Shown: positions 32,537 through 43,094 of the stretch, one piece after another
Numbering within the stretch: position 1 is the first letter of the stretch
Layout of the letters: the number at the start of each line of letters is the position of its first letter
Assembly (NCBI GenBank): GCA_900454475.1
Contig: UGSS01000002.1
Coordinates: forward strand, 744,001 to 808,000
Length of the DNA: 64,000 nucleotides
Source: [Pasteurella] mairii
Lineage (GTDB): Bacteria > Pseudomonadota > Gammaproteobacteria > Enterobacterales > Pasteurellaceae
Direction: 5' to 3'
The notes under the pieces: generated by a model
Told to the model about the DNA's origin: nothing
The model's input: only the letters and a program-made list of their open reading frames with translations
The model's database searches: none
Program-made: the position numbers and the translations under genes

Positions 32537-33268
32537 ATGAAGAATATAACGCTGTTGGCATTGGATACCGCAACGGAAGCCTGTTCCGTCGCCTTATGGC
32601 ATCATGGGGAAATGACTTATTTGGATGAAATCGCTCAACGTTCGCATACCAAGCGGATTTTGCCAATGGTGGATCAATTGTTGGCAAATTCAGGTCTTCA
32701 ATTAACGCAAGTGGATGCCTTAGCCTTTGGGCGAGGTCCGGGCAGTTTTACCGGCGTGCGTGTGGCGGCGGGCATTGCGCAGGGATTGGCGTTGGGGGCT
32801 GATTTGCCCGTGATTCCTATTTCAAATTTAACCGCCATGGCGCAACAAGCCTATGAACAATATGGGGCAAATCAAGTTTTGGCAGCGATTGATGCGCGTA
32901 TGGATGAAGTGTATTTTAGCTATTTGCAGGGGCAAAAAGTGCGGTCGGATTTTGGCGAGTTTATGGAGTGGCAGTCCATTATTGCTGAACAAGTTTGTTC
33001 GCCGGAGCAAGTGGTGGCGCAATTAGTGGAGATGAGTACGCATTCCGTGCCGGAGAATTGGCAAGTAGGGACCGGTTGGGGGGCGTATGCTGTGTTAAAT
33101 GAAGGTAATATCGGGCGTCCGTCGGATATTCAATTGCCATCAGCGCGTTATATGTTGTCATTGGCGCTGCCGCATTATTGTCATCAAGAATATATAAGTG
33201 CGGTCGAAATTGAGCCAGTTTATTTGCGTAATACCGTGGCTTGGAAAAAATTACCGGGCAGAGAATAA
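32537..33268 (+). CDS. tsaB: tRNA threonylcarbamoyladenosine biosynthesis protein TsaB
   Basis: 243 residues from the ATG at 32537 (MKNITLLALDTATEACSVAL); a TTG twelve bases earlier is possible but not family-like. ASKHA fold with LALDTATEACSVALW, GRGPGSFTGVRVAAGIAQGLA and a C-terminal VEIEPVYLRN. Scaffolds TsaD and TsaE in making t6A37 on ANN-reading tRNAs. Twenty bases after yoaA, likely the same operon. Confidence 0.95.
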   Translation: MKNITLLALDTATEACSVALWHHGEMTYLDEIAQRSHTKRILPMVDQLLANSGLQLTQVDALAFGRGPGSFTGVRVAAGIAQGLALGADLPVIPISNLTAMAQQAYEQYGANQVLAAIDARMDEVYFSYLQGQKVRSDFGEFMEWQSIIAEQVCSPEQVVAQLVEMSTHSVPENWQVGTGWGAYAVLNEGNIGRPSDIQLPSARYMLSLALPHYCHQEYISAVEIEPVYLRNTVAWKKLPGRE

Positions 33269-33280
33269 GGGGGAATGCTT

Positions 33281-33823
33281 ATGAAACGAATGTGGTTAAT
33301 GGCGGCGATGGTGTGCGGGTTAAGTGCCTGTATCGCGCCACCGCCGGGATTGGAGCGCAATGAATTTACGATTCAAAGCGTGAAAAAGATTGAGACGTCG
33401 GATTATGAATGTCAATGCAAAGAGGTGCGTTTAGGCGGTAAAGTCTTGTCGGCAACAGCGTTGAAAGATCAGACAAAAATTGAAGTATTGAGTTTACCAG
33501 TGCGTGGTCTTTCGGCAAAACCGTCCATTGATGGCGCGGTTGAAGGGCGTTTTATTGCCTATTTGCCGGGATTTATTGATCCGGAATATTTGAAAGATCA
33601 ATTTATTACCGTTGCCGGAAAATTAATGAAGCAGGAAAAAGGAAAAATTGATCAGGCGGATTATTGGTATCCGGTGATTGATGTAACCCATTATAAACGT
33701 TGGAAATTAGTACAAGAATACTATTATGAACCGGACGATTGGGATGATTGGGGATATGGGCGATTTGGTTGGTCATCCCGTTTTTGGTGGCAAGAGCCTC
33801 GGTTGCGCTATTATTTGTATTAA
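33281..33823 (+). CDS. slp: Slp-family outer membrane lipoprotein
   Basis: 180 residues from the ATG at 33281; the ATG at 33275 is only one base from the AAGGGGG motif, so the later one is preferred. Signal peptide MKRMWLMAAMVCGLSAC with lipidated Cys17. Body has LGGKVLSATALKDQTKIEVL and GRFIAYLPGFIDPEYLKDQF typical of Slp (starvation-inducible lipoprotein). The C-terminal ~30 residues are extremely rich in Tyr, Trp, Asp (EYYYEPDDWDDWGYG...), more than I expect from E. coli Slp. Function unknown. Confidence 0.88.
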   Translation: MKRMWLMAAMVCGLSACIAPPPGLERNEFTIQSVKKIETSDYECQCKEVRLGGKVLSATALKDQTKIEVLSLPVRGLSAKPSIDGAVEGRFIAYLPGFIDPEYLKDQFITVAGKLMKQEKGKIDQADYWYPVIDVTHYKRWKLVQEYYYEPDDWDDWGYGRFGWSSRFWWQEPRLRYYLY

Positions 33824-33878
33824 TCGTATTTTAGGTGGTAAAATCGTCGCGAATTATTTTATTTAATAAGGAAAAACA

Positions 33879-35567
33879 ATGGAAAAGCCTTGGTTTAAAA
33901 ATTATCCGGAAGACGCTCCGAGAGAACTTGATACATCAATGTACGACAGTATTTTGGATATGTTTGATAAGGCAATTTTTGAACATCCAGACCGTGCCGC
34001 CTATATTAATATGGGGCAGGTGCTGACCTTTCGTAAATTAGAAGAACGTAGCCGAGCGTTTGCCGCGTATTTACAAAATGAATTAAAACTGGAACGCGGT
34101 GATCGTGTGGCATTGATGATGCCGAATTTATTGCAATATCCAATCGCACTTTTCGGCATTTTGCGAGCCGGATTGGTGGTGGTGAATGTGAACCCGCTTT
34201 ATACGCCGCGTGAATTAGAACATCAATTGCAAGATAGCGGTGCGAAAGCGATTGTGGTGGTTTCAAACTTTGCTTCTACCTTGGAAGAAATCGTCTTTAA
34301 TACCCAAGTTAAACACGTTATTTTAACCCGTATGGGCGATCAGTTGTCCTTTGGTAAACGTACGTTAGTTAATTTTGTGGTGAAATATATTAAAAAATTA
34401 GTGCCAAAATATAAATTGCCGAATGCGGTGACGTTTCGTGAAGTGTTGGCGATTGGTAAACATCGTCAATATGTACGACCGCAATTGGAACGTGATGAAT
34501 TGGCGTTTTTGCAATATACCGGCGGTACGACGGGCGTGGCGAAAGGCGCCATGTTGTCTCATGGTAATATCATTACCAATGTTTTTCAAGCTAAATGGAT
34601 TGCGGAACCTTTTGTTGGTAACCGCGCGAAAGAACGTAGTGCAGTGATTGCTTTACCTTTATATCATGTTTTCGCGCTGACGGTGAATTGCTTGTTATTT
34701 ATCGAATTAGGCATTACCGGTATTTTAATTACCAATCCACGTGATATTGATGGTTTTGTCAAAGAGTTGAAAAAATACCCTTTTGTGGCGCTGACCGGCG
34801 TGAATACCTTATTTAACGCGTTGTTAAATAACGAAAACTTTAAAGAAGTGGATTTTTCTCAATTAAAATTATCCGTTGGTGGCGGGATGGCGGTTCAGCA
34901 ATCCGTGGCGACACGTTGGCATGAGTTGACCGGCTGTAATATTATCGAGGGTTATGGCATGACGGAATGCTCCCCGTTAATTGCCGCCTGTCCAATTAAT
35001 GTGGTTAAACATAACGGAACCATTGGCGTGCCTGTTCCGAATACGGATATTCGTATCATCAAAGATGACGGAAGTGAAGCGCAATTAGGCGAACCCGGCG
35101 AGTTGTTGGTGAAAGGTGAGCAAGTGATGCAAGGCTATTGGCAGCGTCCGGAAGCCACTTCAGAAGTCTTGAAAGACGGTTGGATGGCGACGGGAGATAT
35201 TGTGATCATGGATGAAAATTACAGTTTACGTATTGTGGATCGTAAAAAAGATATGATCATCGTGTCTGGTTTTAATGTATATCCGAATGAAATTGAAGAC
35301 GTGGTGATGCTAAATTATAAAGTGGCAGAAGTGGTGGCGGTTGGTATGCCACACGAAGTATCAGGTGAAACGATCAAAATTTACGTGGTGAAAAAAGATG
35401 ACAGCTTAACGCGTGATGAAATTCGTCAACATTGTCGTAAGCATTTAACCGGTTATAAAGTGCCGAAAGATATTGAATTCCGAGAGGAATTGCCAAAAAG
35501 CAATGTGGGGAAAATTTTGCGTCGTGTACTACGCGAAGAAGAATTGGCAAAACGAGCAAATGCTTAA
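33879..35567 (+). CDS. fadD: Long-chain fatty acid-CoA ligase
   Basis: 562 residues, as E. coli FadD. AMP-forming ligase: P-loop-like [33 protein letters not shown], and the ATP/AMP motif [14 protein letters not shown] plus [20 protein letters not shown] linker and the late Lys in [12 protein letters not shown]. Activates exogenous fatty acids at the inner membrane. Its place in a Pasteurellaceae without a beta-oxidation cluster in view suggests a role in membrane lipid reuse; that is inference. Start 33879 with AAGGA upstream. Confidence 0.95.
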   Translation: MEKPWFKNYPEDAPRELDTSMYDSILDMFDKAIFEHPDRAAYINMGQVLTFRKLEERSRAFAAYLQNELKLERGDRVALMMPNLLQYPIALFGILRAGLVVVNVNPLYTPRELEHQLQDSGAKAIVVVSNFASTLEEIVFNTQVKHVILTRMGDQLSFGKRTLVNFVVKYIKKLVPKYKLPNAVTFREVLAIGKHRQYVRPQLERDELAFLQYTGGTTGVAKGAMLSHGNIITNVFQAKWIAEPFVGNRAKERSAVIALPLYHVFALTVNCLLFIELGITGILITNPRDIDGFVKELKKYPFVALTGVNTLFNALLNNENFKEVDFSQLKLSVGGGMAVQQSVATRWHELTGCNIIEGYGMTECSPLIAACPINVVKHNGTIGVPVPNTDIRIIKDDGSEAQLGEPGELLVKGEQVMQGYWQRPEATSEVLKDGWMATGDIVIMDENYSLRIVDRKKDMIIVSGFNVYPNEIEDVVMLNYKVAEVVAVGMPHEVSGETIKIYVVKKDDSLTRDEIRQHCRKHLTGYKVPKDIEFREELPKSNVGKILRRVLREEELAKRANA

Positions 35568-35576
35568 TTTCATCAA

Positions 35577-35602
35577 TAGTGGGTCTTTTGACCCACTGTT
35601 AA
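35577..35602 (+). terminator. Terminator-like hairpin between fadD and rnd
   Basis: agtgggtc-tttt-gacccact followed by gttaattt; the T run is weak, so some read-through is likely. Confidence 0.55.
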
Positions 35603-35651
35603 TTTAAATTTCACTTTGATTTCATTGCCTTTTAGTTACATATAAACGTTT

Positions 35652-36803
35652 ATGACCAATAAAAAAGAACTCGAAAATCCACCGCACTTTGTCGTCATTT
35701 CCTCCAATCAAGATTTGTATGACATATGCTTGCAAGCGGAACGTAAAAGTGCGGTCGCGTTAGACACAGAATTTGTGCGCACTCGTACCTATTATGCGCA
35801 ATTAGGCTTGATCCAATTATATGATGGTGAGCAAGTCAGTTTGATTGATCCTAATGATATTGATGATTTTTCGCCGTTTATCCATTTGTTGGCAAATCCT
35901 CAAGTCGTCAAGGTGTTACATGCCAGCAGCGAAGATTTGGAAGTGTTTCAGCATTATTTTCAACAACTTCCGACGCCAATGATCGATACGCAAATTGCAG
36001 CCGCCTTTTTAGGGCTGGGTAATTCTGTTGGATTGGCGAGTTTGTTGAAGCATTATTTTGATCTGGAAATGGACAAAGGCGCGTCAAGAACAGATTGGCT
36101 TGCGCGCCCTTTATCTGATACGCAACTTTATTATGCTGCTGCTGATGTGTGGTATTTATTGCCACTTTATGCGCGTATGCAACAAGCGTTAAGCCAAACG
36201 CCATGGCAAAGTGCGGTGGAATATGATTGCGAAACTTTATTGCGTAAACGTGAACAAGGCAAAGATACTGAAAATGCGTATTTAACTATTCCTAATGTTT
36301 GGAGATTGAGTTCGGAAGAATTAATGCGCTTAAAATTGTTAGCAAAATGGCGTCAAGAAGAAGCGATAAATCGTAATTTAGCCTTGAATTTTGTTGTGAA
36401 AGGCGAAAATTTATGGTTAGTAGCCAAATATAATCCCAAAAATACTTCTGCGCTATTAGAAATAGGACTAAGTGTGCAAGAAGTACGAATTCACGGTAAA
36501 AAAATGCTGCAAATTTTGGAGCAAATGAAACGAATTAATATGGCAGATTATCCGCCGGTGATCAATCGAATCGCGGATGACCCCCGTTATAAACGCGCGA
36601 TCAAGTTATTGCAACAGAAAGTCAAAGATGTGGTACCACCGACGCTGGCGCCTGAAGTACTTGCGGGTAAGAAAAGTTTGGAAAGTTTGCTGCGTTGGGT
36701 TTGGATAAAACAACAAGATCCTAACTGCTTACCGAAATTACTTTGTGGCTGGCGGAGAGAGTTTGGGATGCAATTATTAAAATCTTTACAAAGTTTTGTA
36801 TAA
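35652..36803 (+). CDS. rnd: Ribonuclease D
   Basis: 383 residues. DEDDy 3'-5' exoribonuclease trimming tRNA 3' ends. Exo I LDTEFVRTRTYY (Asp, Glu), Exo II around VLHASSEDLEVF, Exo III YAAADVWYLLPLY (Tyr, Asp). Followed by an HRDC domain (LRLSSEELMRLKLLAKWRQ region, residues ~215-290). Ends the run that matches H. influenzae gene order. Confidence 0.95.
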   Translation: MTNKKELENPPHFVVISSNQDLYDICLQAERKSAVALDTEFVRTRTYYAQLGLIQLYDGEQVSLIDPNDIDDFSPFIHLLANPQVVKVLHASSEDLEVFQHYFQQLPTPMIDTQIAAAFLGLGNSVGLASLLKHYFDLEMDKGASRTDWLARPLSDTQLYYAAADVWYLLPLYARMQQALSQTPWQSAVEYDCETLLRKREQGKDTENAYLTIPNVWRLSSEELMRLKLLAKWRQEEAINRNLALNFVVKGENLWLVAKYNPKNTSALLEIGLSVQEVRIHGKKMLQILEQMKRINMADYPPVINRIADDPRYKRAIKLLQQKVKDVVPPTLAPEVLAGKKSLESLLRWVWIKQQDPNCLPKLLCGWRREFGMQLLKSLQSFV

Positions 36804-36893
36804 GATAACTTGGCAAGGCATATATCACAAGGTAAAATGTGCCTCGTCATGTAGTATGATAAAATTTAACTCACAATATTTAAGGAAAATAAA

Positions 36894-37367
36894 ATGAAGA
36901 AATTATTTAAGATTGGAGCAACACTTTTATTTGCTCTTTTTTTAGCTGCTTGTAACAAAGCAGATCCCGCAGCGGAGCTAAAAAAATTAGAAGATTGGAG
37001 CGCCGCTAATCAACAAGCGCAAGCCACATTCCAAGCGGATTTTCAAAAGAAAATGGCAAGTGGCGACCTAGCTCAAATTGAACAAGCTGCAAAAGAATTT
37101 AATGATAATATCACTAAAATTGAGCAAAGCCTTGATGCTGTTGAAGTGAAAAATGATGAAATAAAAGCACTAAAAACTAAAATGCAAGAAACCCTGAAGT
37201 TATCGACTTCATTAGTTCAAGATGGTGTCGAGTTGCTACGTAACCCAGAGCAATCGCCAGAGAAAATTGCAGCTGTTCAGAAAAAAACAGAAGATACGAT
37301 TAAAAGCTCCCAAGAAGTATTAAAATTAAAAAGTGAATTAACGGAAAAATTTAATAAAAAACAATAA
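36894..37367 (+). CDS. Small helical lipoprotein of unknown function
   Basis: 157 residues; signal peptide MKKLFKIGATLLFALFLAAC with Cys20 as lipid site. The rest is charged, Gln/Lys/Glu-rich and predicted helical, without cysteine or known motif (QATFQADFQKKMAS; IEQAAKEFNDNITKIEQS), suggestive of a periplasmic coiled coil. Monocistronic; AAGGAAAAT before the ATG, strong terminator after it. I do not recognise a family with certainty. Confidence 0.82.
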   Translation: MKKLFKIGATLLFALFLAACNKADPAAELKKLEDWSAANQQAQATFQADFQKKMASGDLAQIEQAAKEFNDNITKIEQSLDAVEVKNDEIKALKTKMQETLKLSTSLVQDGVELLRNPEQSPEKIAAVQKKTEDTIKSSQEVLKLKSELTEKFNKKQ

Positions 37368-37380
37368 CCGTTTATGAGAT

Positions 37381-37416
37381 AAAAAAGCCACTAAACGAGA
37401 ATTTAGTGGCTTTTTT
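37381..37416 (+). terminator. Terminator after the small lipoprotein
   Basis: aaaaaagccactaaa / tttagtggctttttt with loop cgagaa; perfect 15-base arms including the T run. Confidence 0.92.
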
Positions 37417-37605
37417 ATGCAAGAAATTTGAAGAAAAAATGACCGCCCTTTTATTCTTATTTTTTATTTAATTTGGTTTATTGCATCATTTTTCCTTGTG
37501 CCTTTGCAAGATTTTCCTATTTACCTTGACCAAGCTAAGTTATTTATGTTAAAACAAAGTAAATCATACACTTATATTCTTTATCTTTTGTTTTTGGGAG
37601 GGTAG

Positions 37606-38799
37606 ATGGTTCAATATATAAAGTATTTTATGAAACTGGAAGCGGCGAGCGGGGTGTTGTTGTTAGCCTTTGCCGGGTTAGCAATTTTGTTGGCGAATAC
37701 GCCATTAAGTCATTTCTATTTTGATTTTCTTGATCTTCCTGTGGTCATTCAAATTGGTGCCTTTAGTATTAACAAGCCATTATTGATGTGGGTGAATGAT
37801 GGATTTATGGCAATTTTCTTCATTTTAGTTGGACTTGAAGTGAAACGAGAATTGCTGGTGGGCGCCATTTCTAGTTATCAACGGGCGATTTTCCCAGCAA
37901 TGGGCGCCCTTGGCGGTATGGTGGTGCCGGCGCTGGTTTATTGGTTTATCAATCGTGATTTTCCAGATTTTCAGCAAGGTTGGGCAATCCCAATGGCAAC
38001 GGATATTGCTTTTGCGCTTGGCGTATTGGCGCTGTTAGGCAAAAGGGTTCCTTTTGCGCTGAAAATTTTCTTATTGGCACTTGCGATCATCGATGACTTA
38101 GGTGCGATTGTAGTCATTGCCTTATTCTTTTCCCATGATTTAAGTACTACTGCGTTAATTACCGCAGCGATATCTATTATGGTATTAATTGGGATGAATA
38201 TCCGCAATGTCGGCTCCATTAGTGCTTACATGGTGGTAGGAACTGTGTTGTGGGCATCAGTACTGAAATCCGGTGTCCACGCCACCCTTGCTGGTGTGAT
38301 TATCGGTTTTTGTGTACCGCTGAAAGCGCGTCGTGGAACCAAACCGTTGCATGATTTGGAACACGCCTTAGCACCTTGGTGTTCATTTTTTATTTTACCA
38401 TTTTTCGCCTTCTCCAATGCGGGCGTGAGCTTAGCTGGCATGGGATTAGACACTTTAACTTCCCCATTAACCTTGGGCGTAGCATTAGGTTTATTATTAG
38501 GAAAACCAATCGGTGTATTTTTGTTTAGTTATTTATCGGTGAAATTCAAACTCGCTAAATTACCTCAAGGTATTAATTTTAAACAAATTTTTGCAGTGGC
38601 GGTACTTTGTGGAATTGGTTTCACTATGTCCATGTTCCTTGCAGGGCTAGCGTTTGGTGGTGAGGGCGGAAGTGAGTCGACTGCATTTGCCCGCCTTGGG
38701 ATTTTAATCGGTTCAGGATTATCGGCAGTGATCGGTTATTTATTATTAAAAATGTTTACTTCCTCATCTGTGGAGGCGAAAGTGAATGTGGTACAGTAG
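37606..38799 (+). CDS. nhaA: Na+/H+ antiporter NhaA
   Basis: 397 residues, ~12 transmembrane helices. Exchanges two protons for one Na+ at alkaline pH. Essential pair Asp-Asp in [18 protein letters not shown] (helix V), and [16 protein letters not shown] (helix IV, Asp133 equivalent). Glycine/[11 protein letters not shown] cytosolic loop is family-specific. Start 37606 follows GGGAGGGTAG. Its own terminator follows at 38805-38830. Confidence 0.96.
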   Translation: MVQYIKYFMKLEAASGVLLLAFAGLAILLANTPLSHFYFDFLDLPVVIQIGAFSINKPLLMWVNDGFMAIFFILVGLEVKRELLVGAISSYQRAIFPAMGALGGMVVPALVYWFINRDFPDFQQGWAIPMATDIAFALGVLALLGKRVPFALKIFLLALAIIDDLGAIVVIALFFSHDLSTTALITAAISIMVLIGMNIRNVGSISAYMVVGTVLWASVLKSGVHATLAGVIIGFCVPLKARRGTKPLHDLEHALAPWCSFFILPFFAFSNAGVSLAGMGLDTLTSPLTLGVALGLLLGKPIGVFLFSYLSVKFKLAKLPQGINFKQIFAVAVLCGIGFTMSMFLAGLAFGGEGGSESTAFARLGILIGSGLSAVIGYLLLKMFTSSSVEAKVNVVQ

Positions 38800-38804
38800 A
38801 TAAG

Positions 38805-38830
38805 AAAAGGAGCTGTGATGCTCCTTTTTT
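38805..38830 (+). terminator. Terminator after nhaA
   Basis: aaaaggagc-tgtgat-gctcctttttt. Confidence 0.9.
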
Positions 38831-38927
38831 ATCAGATTGATGACAGGGGAAAACTTTCCAAAAAAGTACCGCGCTTTTACCGAAATAGCGATATAATGAA
38901 ATAATCCTATTCAACAAGGAGTGAGCT

Positions 38928-40019
38928 ATGCAAAACGAAGAGCTACAAGATATTCAAAGTGAATTAAATAAGACCATTGCCCATACGATTCGTTTGACCC
39001 AATACAGTCATGGCGCCGGTTGTGGTTGTAAAATTTCGCCTAAAGTATTAGAGATAATTTTGCATTCCAACATGGAAAAATTTGTTGATCCACATTTATT
39101 AGTGGGCAACGAAACGAAAGATGATGCTGCGGTTTATGATATTGGTAATGGCGTTGGGATCATTAGTACCACTGACTTTTTTATGCCGATTGTTGATGAT
39201 CCTTTTGATTTTGGACGAATTGCTGCCACCAATGCCATTAGTGATATTTTTGCCATGGGCGGTAAACCGATTATGGCAATTGCAGTGTTAGGTTTTCCGA
39301 TTAAAGTGTTGCCTGCGGAAGTGGCGCAGCGTATTGTGGATGGTGGACGTTTTGCTTGCCAACAAGCGGGGATCGTGCTTGCCGGTGGGCATTCTATTGA
39401 TGCCCCAGAACCGATTTTCGGCTTGGCAGTGACTGGAGTGATCAGTACGGAAAAAGTGAAGAAAAACAACTCAGCACAAGCTGGCTGTAAACTATTTTTA
39501 ACCAAACCTTTAGGTATCGGCATATTAACGACCGCTGAGAAAAAAGGTAAATTAAAAGCAGTACATCAAGGTTTAGCTACAGAGACTATGTGCAAAATGA
39601 ACAGTATTGGTAGCCGATTTGCTGAATTGGAGGCGGTAACTGCCATGACGGATGTGACCGGTTTTGGTTTATTGGGACATTTAAGCGAGATTTGCGAGGG
39701 CTCCAATTTACAAGCAGAAGTATATTTTAGCAAAATCAAGACATTAGATGGTGTCGAGCGTTATATCGAAAAAGGTTGTATCCCGGGAGGAGCCGAACGT
39801 AACTTCGATAGTTATGGGCACAAAATCAGTCCAATGACAGAGCGACAAAAAGCGGTACTTTGTGATCCACAAACTTCCGGCGGTTTATTAATTGCTGTCA
39901 AACCGGAAGCGGAACAGCAAGTCAAAACAATGGCGGAAGAAGAAGGTATCCAATTAATTGAAGTCGGTCGATTATTAGAGAAAGAAACGGAAAACGACGT
40001 GCTTATTCAGGTGATCTAA
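38928..40019 (+). CDS. selD: Selenide, water dikinase (cysteine form)
   Basis: 363 residues. Makes selenophosphate from selenide and ATP for selenocysteine and selenouridine. N-terminal loop [15 protein letters not shown] carries Cys32 and Cys34 with plain TGT codons; H. influenzae SelD is known to have selenocysteine at the first of these. [14 protein letters not shown] and [16 protein letters not shown] hold metal/ATP residues. An N-terminal extension of ~15 residues precedes the usual start region. AAGGAG before the ATG. No selA, selB or tRNA-Sec in the window. Confidence 0.95.
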   Translation: MQNEELQDIQSELNKTIAHTIRLTQYSHGAGCGCKISPKVLEIILHSNMEKFVDPHLLVGNETKDDAAVYDIGNGVGIISTTDFFMPIVDDPFDFGRIAATNAISDIFAMGGKPIMAIAVLGFPIKVLPAEVAQRIVDGGRFACQQAGIVLAGGHSIDAPEPIFGLAVTGVISTEKVKKNNSAQAGCKLFLTKPLGIGILTTAEKKGKLKAVHQGLATETMCKMNSIGSRFAELEAVTAMTDVTGFGLLGHLSEICEGSNLQAEVYFSKIKTLDGVERYIEKGCIPGGAERNFDSYGHKISPMTERQKAVLCDPQTSGGLLIAVKPEAEQQVKTMAEEEGIQLIEVGRLLEKETENDVLIQVI

Positions 40020-40082
40020 TAGTAGTTGCTAAATTTTTATAAGTCACCTAGACTATGGCGGGCTTATCTAAGGGCACTTTAT

Positions 40083-43000
40083 ATGAACAAAAACGGTTAT
40101 CGCGTGATTTTCAGTAAAACCTTACAACGTTGGGTCGTGGTTTCGGAGTTCAGTCAAGGGGAAAGTAAAGCGACAACCGCGTTCAAGCCTTTTTTTACCC
40201 CAAGTTTATCGCATGTGGCGATAAAACCGCTGGTGTTTAGCCTTTATTGTGCCTTAGGTTTTGTTGTCTTTTCTGATTTAGCACTGGCAAATCTCATTAT
40301 TCAAGCGGATACCTCTGCCCCAAAGACGCAACAAGCCATTATATTACAAACCGCTAACGGATTGCCGCAAGTGAATATTCAAACCCCAAACAGCAAGGGG
40401 CTTTCCCATAATAAATATGCGCAATTTGATGTAGATACCAAAGGGGTGATTTTAAATAACAGCCACACCTATGTGCAAACCCAACAAGGTGGTTGGGTGC
40501 AAGGCAATCCCTATTTAGCGCGTGGTGAAGCGAAAGTGATTTTAAATGAAGTCAACTCGTCTAACCCAAGCCAATTAAAAGGCTATGTGGAAGTGGCGGG
40601 TAAAAAAGCGGATGTGATTATTGCCAACCCTAGTGGCATTCATTGTGCGGGTTGTGGCGTCATTAACTCGGGGCGTACCACCTTCACCACAGGTAACCCC
40701 CATATCAAAGACGGACAGGTAGATAGCTTTACCGTTGAAAAAGGCAAGGTGAGTGTTTCAGGTAAAGGCTTGGATAATAGCCGAGTGGATTATACCGAAA
40801 TTATTGCGCGCGAAACCGAAATGAATGCGGGTATTTGGTCGAATAAAAAACTCACCGTTGTCACAGGCGAAAATACGATTAAACGGACAGCAACGTCAGC
40901 CAGTCAAAACGATAACGACCATTTAAAAATTATTCACACTAAACCCACCGATAATGTCACACAGCCAACGGAAAAATACGCTGTGGATGTGAGCGAACTG
41001 GGCGGCATGTATGCGGGTAAAATTCATCTTATCGGCACTGAACAAGGTTTAGGCGTGCGCAATGCGGGGCATATTGGGGCAAGTGTTGACACTTTAACAA
41101 TTGACAGCCAAGGGCGAATTGTGAATACCGGGACGCTCAATGCACAAAAAAGCGTCCAGCTTACTAGCACAAAAGGCATTGAAAATCGTGGCAAAATCGA
41201 AAACCGACGTAGCAATATTCATTTATCCACGCAAGCCGATATTCAACAAGACGGTTCGATGGTTGCACGCGCTGGTAATATCAACCAACAAGCCAACACC
41301 CAAATTTCGCAACAAGGCGAAACCGTTGCTAAAGGCAATATTACTTATTTGGCACCTAAAGTAACGGCTTCAACCTCATCATGGATTGTCGCGGGTGTTG
41401 ATATTAAAGACAGCGCAGATGGCGAAGTGCGCTCCCTTGAGACTGCCTCAAGCCAAGGTCAACATATCGTCGTCACCACATCGGGCAAAACCACCTTACA
41501 AGGCAAAAATCTCGCTTCGGGCAAAATTCAAGTCAATGCCGCTGAAGCGCATTTAGATAATAGCCAAACTTCGGCTTATTCCATTCATATTGAGGCGAAG
41601 CAAGGCAACATTCTGGCAGATAATGCAATTTTAGTCGCAGAAAAAGAAATTGCATTTCGCACGCCAACGCAACTGCAGACTGAAAATAGTGTAGTGAAAG
41701 CGCAGAAAATCACCACAAAACAGACCGCACTTAACACGAAAAAGGCGGTTTGGGAGCAGACGGGTACGGATGAATTAAAACTGGATGTCCTTGATACGTT
41801 GCAAAACCAAGGTGGCACGTTCAAAACGCAAGGGGATTTACGCGTTAAGGCAAACGGTATTAATAACCAACAAGGTCGCTTGATTGCCAAGGGTAAGTTG
41901 ACGATTAATGCCGCTAAAGGAAAAGTGGATTCCACACAAGGTGCTTTGGTTTCCAAACAAGATTTACGCGTAATGTCAGGTGAGTTAGTCAATGATGCTG
42001 GGGTAATGCAATCCCAGCAAAATATCGCTATCAACACCCCAGGGCAGAATTTATCGAATAAGCAAACTTTAACGGAGGCGCAAGATAAAGGGATTGTAGC
42101 GTTAGGTGAGCTTACCCTTCAGTCTCAAGCGCTTTTGAATCAAAATGGACGAATTATCGCGAAAGGTAATGCTAATATCCACGCTGAACAGTTGAAAAAT
42201 GAAACTGGCGAAATACGTGTTGGACAACAAGGCAAACTTGATGCGGTGCATCTTGATAATCAGGCAGGTACGATAGTTTCTGTTGGCGGTGATTTATCTC
42301 TCACTACGCCAACAATCTTGAATAACCAACAAGGTTATATTTCAGCTAACAATACATTATCGTTGCAAACGCAAGGGGTAGAAAATCAGCAAGGGAATAT
42401 TATTTCATCAAATAACCTTGTTATTGATAGCGCGGAACATCTGCTTAACAATTTAAAAGGAACGCTTTTTGCCACTCATCAAACAGAAATCCATGCGGGT
42501 GAGCTCAATAATCAATATGGCTTGATTCGTGCAGATAACACGCTTGTGATTAATACAAACCGGCATGCTTTAGATAACCGCAATACCCAAGCTATACAAC
42601 AAGGCATTGTAGGGGGAGGTGAAGTGATGTTGAAAAATGTCACGACACTATTGAACCAGCAAGGTAGCTTGTATGGTGAAAATGCACTTGATATTACGAC
42701 ACAAGTGGAGACAAATAACCAGCAAGGTACAATTCAATCTAATGGAAAACTTTCTCTTGTCACCCCTAAATTAGATAACCGCGCAGGTGATATTGCTTCC
42801 TATGTCGGTAACATTACCGCTCAGTATATTGATAACCGTGCGGTCTCTAATAGGGGCTCATTAATTTATGGTGAGAACCTTTCTCTTGTAACGCAACAGC
42901 TTGATAACCAAGAGACAAAAGCAACAGGAGACATACCAACTCAAGGGATTCAAGGCGAAAGGCTTGCTATCCAAAGTGCGAGTTTAAGTAATCAACATGG

Positions 43001-43094
43001 GGGATGTATAGTACAGATACAACATCGATTACCGCAAGCCAACAAGTTAACAACCAACAGGGTGAGTTATTGTCAGCCAATGCTATTTCTGTGA
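40083..43094 (+). CDS. TpsA/CdiA-like filamentous haemagglutinin, N-terminal part (frameshifted from the next frame)
   Basis: Start ATG at 40083 with AAGGG eight bases before it and the extended signal peptide MNKNGYRVIFSKTLQRWVVV. Signal hydrophobic core around LVFSLYCALGFVVFSDLALA. TPS secretion domain (haemagglutination activity domain) residues ~60-250: NPSGIHCAGCGVINSGRTTF is its signature; VSELGGMYAGKIHLIGTEQG follows. Then beta-helix repeats with N-NQQG-type turns. True homology stops at about 42998: after NQHGG the frame runs into unrelated sequence and TAA-type stop at 43094, while the right continuation is in the next frame from 43004. Exported by a TpsB partner; none is in this window. 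As read, the product would be a truncated, tipless protein unless frame is restored. Confidence 0.88.
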   Translation: MNKNGYRVIFSKTLQRWVVVSEFSQGESKATTAFKPFFTPSLSHVAIKPLVFSLYCALGFVVFSDLALANLIIQADTSAPKTQQAIILQTANGLPQVNIQTPNSKGLSHNKYAQFDVDTKGVILNNSHTYVQTQQGGWVQGNPYLARGEAKVILNEVNSSNPSQLKGYVEVAGKKADVIIANPSGIHCAGCGVINSGRTTFTTGNPHIKDGQVDSFTVEKGKVSVSGKGLDNSRVDYTEIIARETEMNAGIWSNKKLTVVTGENTIKRTATSASQNDNDHLKIIHTKPTDNVTQPTEKYAVDVSELGGMYAGKIHLIGTEQGLGVRNAGHIGASVDTLTIDSQGRIVNTGTLNAQKSVQLTSTKGIENRGKIENRRSNIHLSTQADIQQDGSMVARAGNINQQANTQISQQGETVAKGNITYLAPKVTASTSSWIVAGVDIKDSADGEVRSLETASSQGQHIVVTTSGKTTLQGKNLASGKIQVNAAEAHLDNSQTSAYSIHIEAKQGNILADNAILVAEKEIAFRTPTQLQTENSVVKAQKITTKQTALNTKKAVWEQTGTDELKLDVLDTLQNQGGTFKTQGDLRVKANGINNQQGRLIAKGKLTINAAKGKVDSTQGALVSKQDLRVMSGELVNDAGVMQSQQNIAINTPGQNLSNKQTLTEAQDKGIVALGELTLQSQALLNQNGRIIAKGNANIHAEQLKNETGEIRVGQQGKLDAVHLDNQAGTIVSVGGDLSLTTPTILNNQQGYISANNTLSLQTQGVENQQGNIISSNNLVIDSAEHLLNNLKGTLFATHQTEIHAGELNNQYGLIRADNTLVINTNRHALDNRNTQAIQQGIVGGGEVMLKNVTTLLNQQGSLYGENALDITTQVETNNQQGTIQSNGKLSLVTPKLDNRAGDIASYVGNITAQYIDNRAVSNRGSLIYGENLSLVTQQLDNQETKATGDIPTQGIQGERLAIQSASLSNQHGGCIVQIQHRLPQANKLTTNRVSYCQPMLFL
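42999..43003 (+). other. Frameshift point in the tpsA-like gene (five Gs)
   Basis: catgggggatgtat: with five G the upstream frame leaves the repeat pattern; with six G the frame reads ...NQHGGMYSTDTTSI... and joins the 1921-residue ORF that follows. The repaired protein would have about 2895 residues. Confidence 0.8.

Noticed and set aside
40026-40082. Earlier start of the CdiA-like gene
   Set aside because: The extended signal peptide clearly begins at the ATG at 40083, which has a suitable ribosome site.
42999-43003. Classical phase-variation tract in the CdiA-like gene
   Set aside because: Five Gs is too short to be a typical contingency tract; kept only as a frameshift finding.
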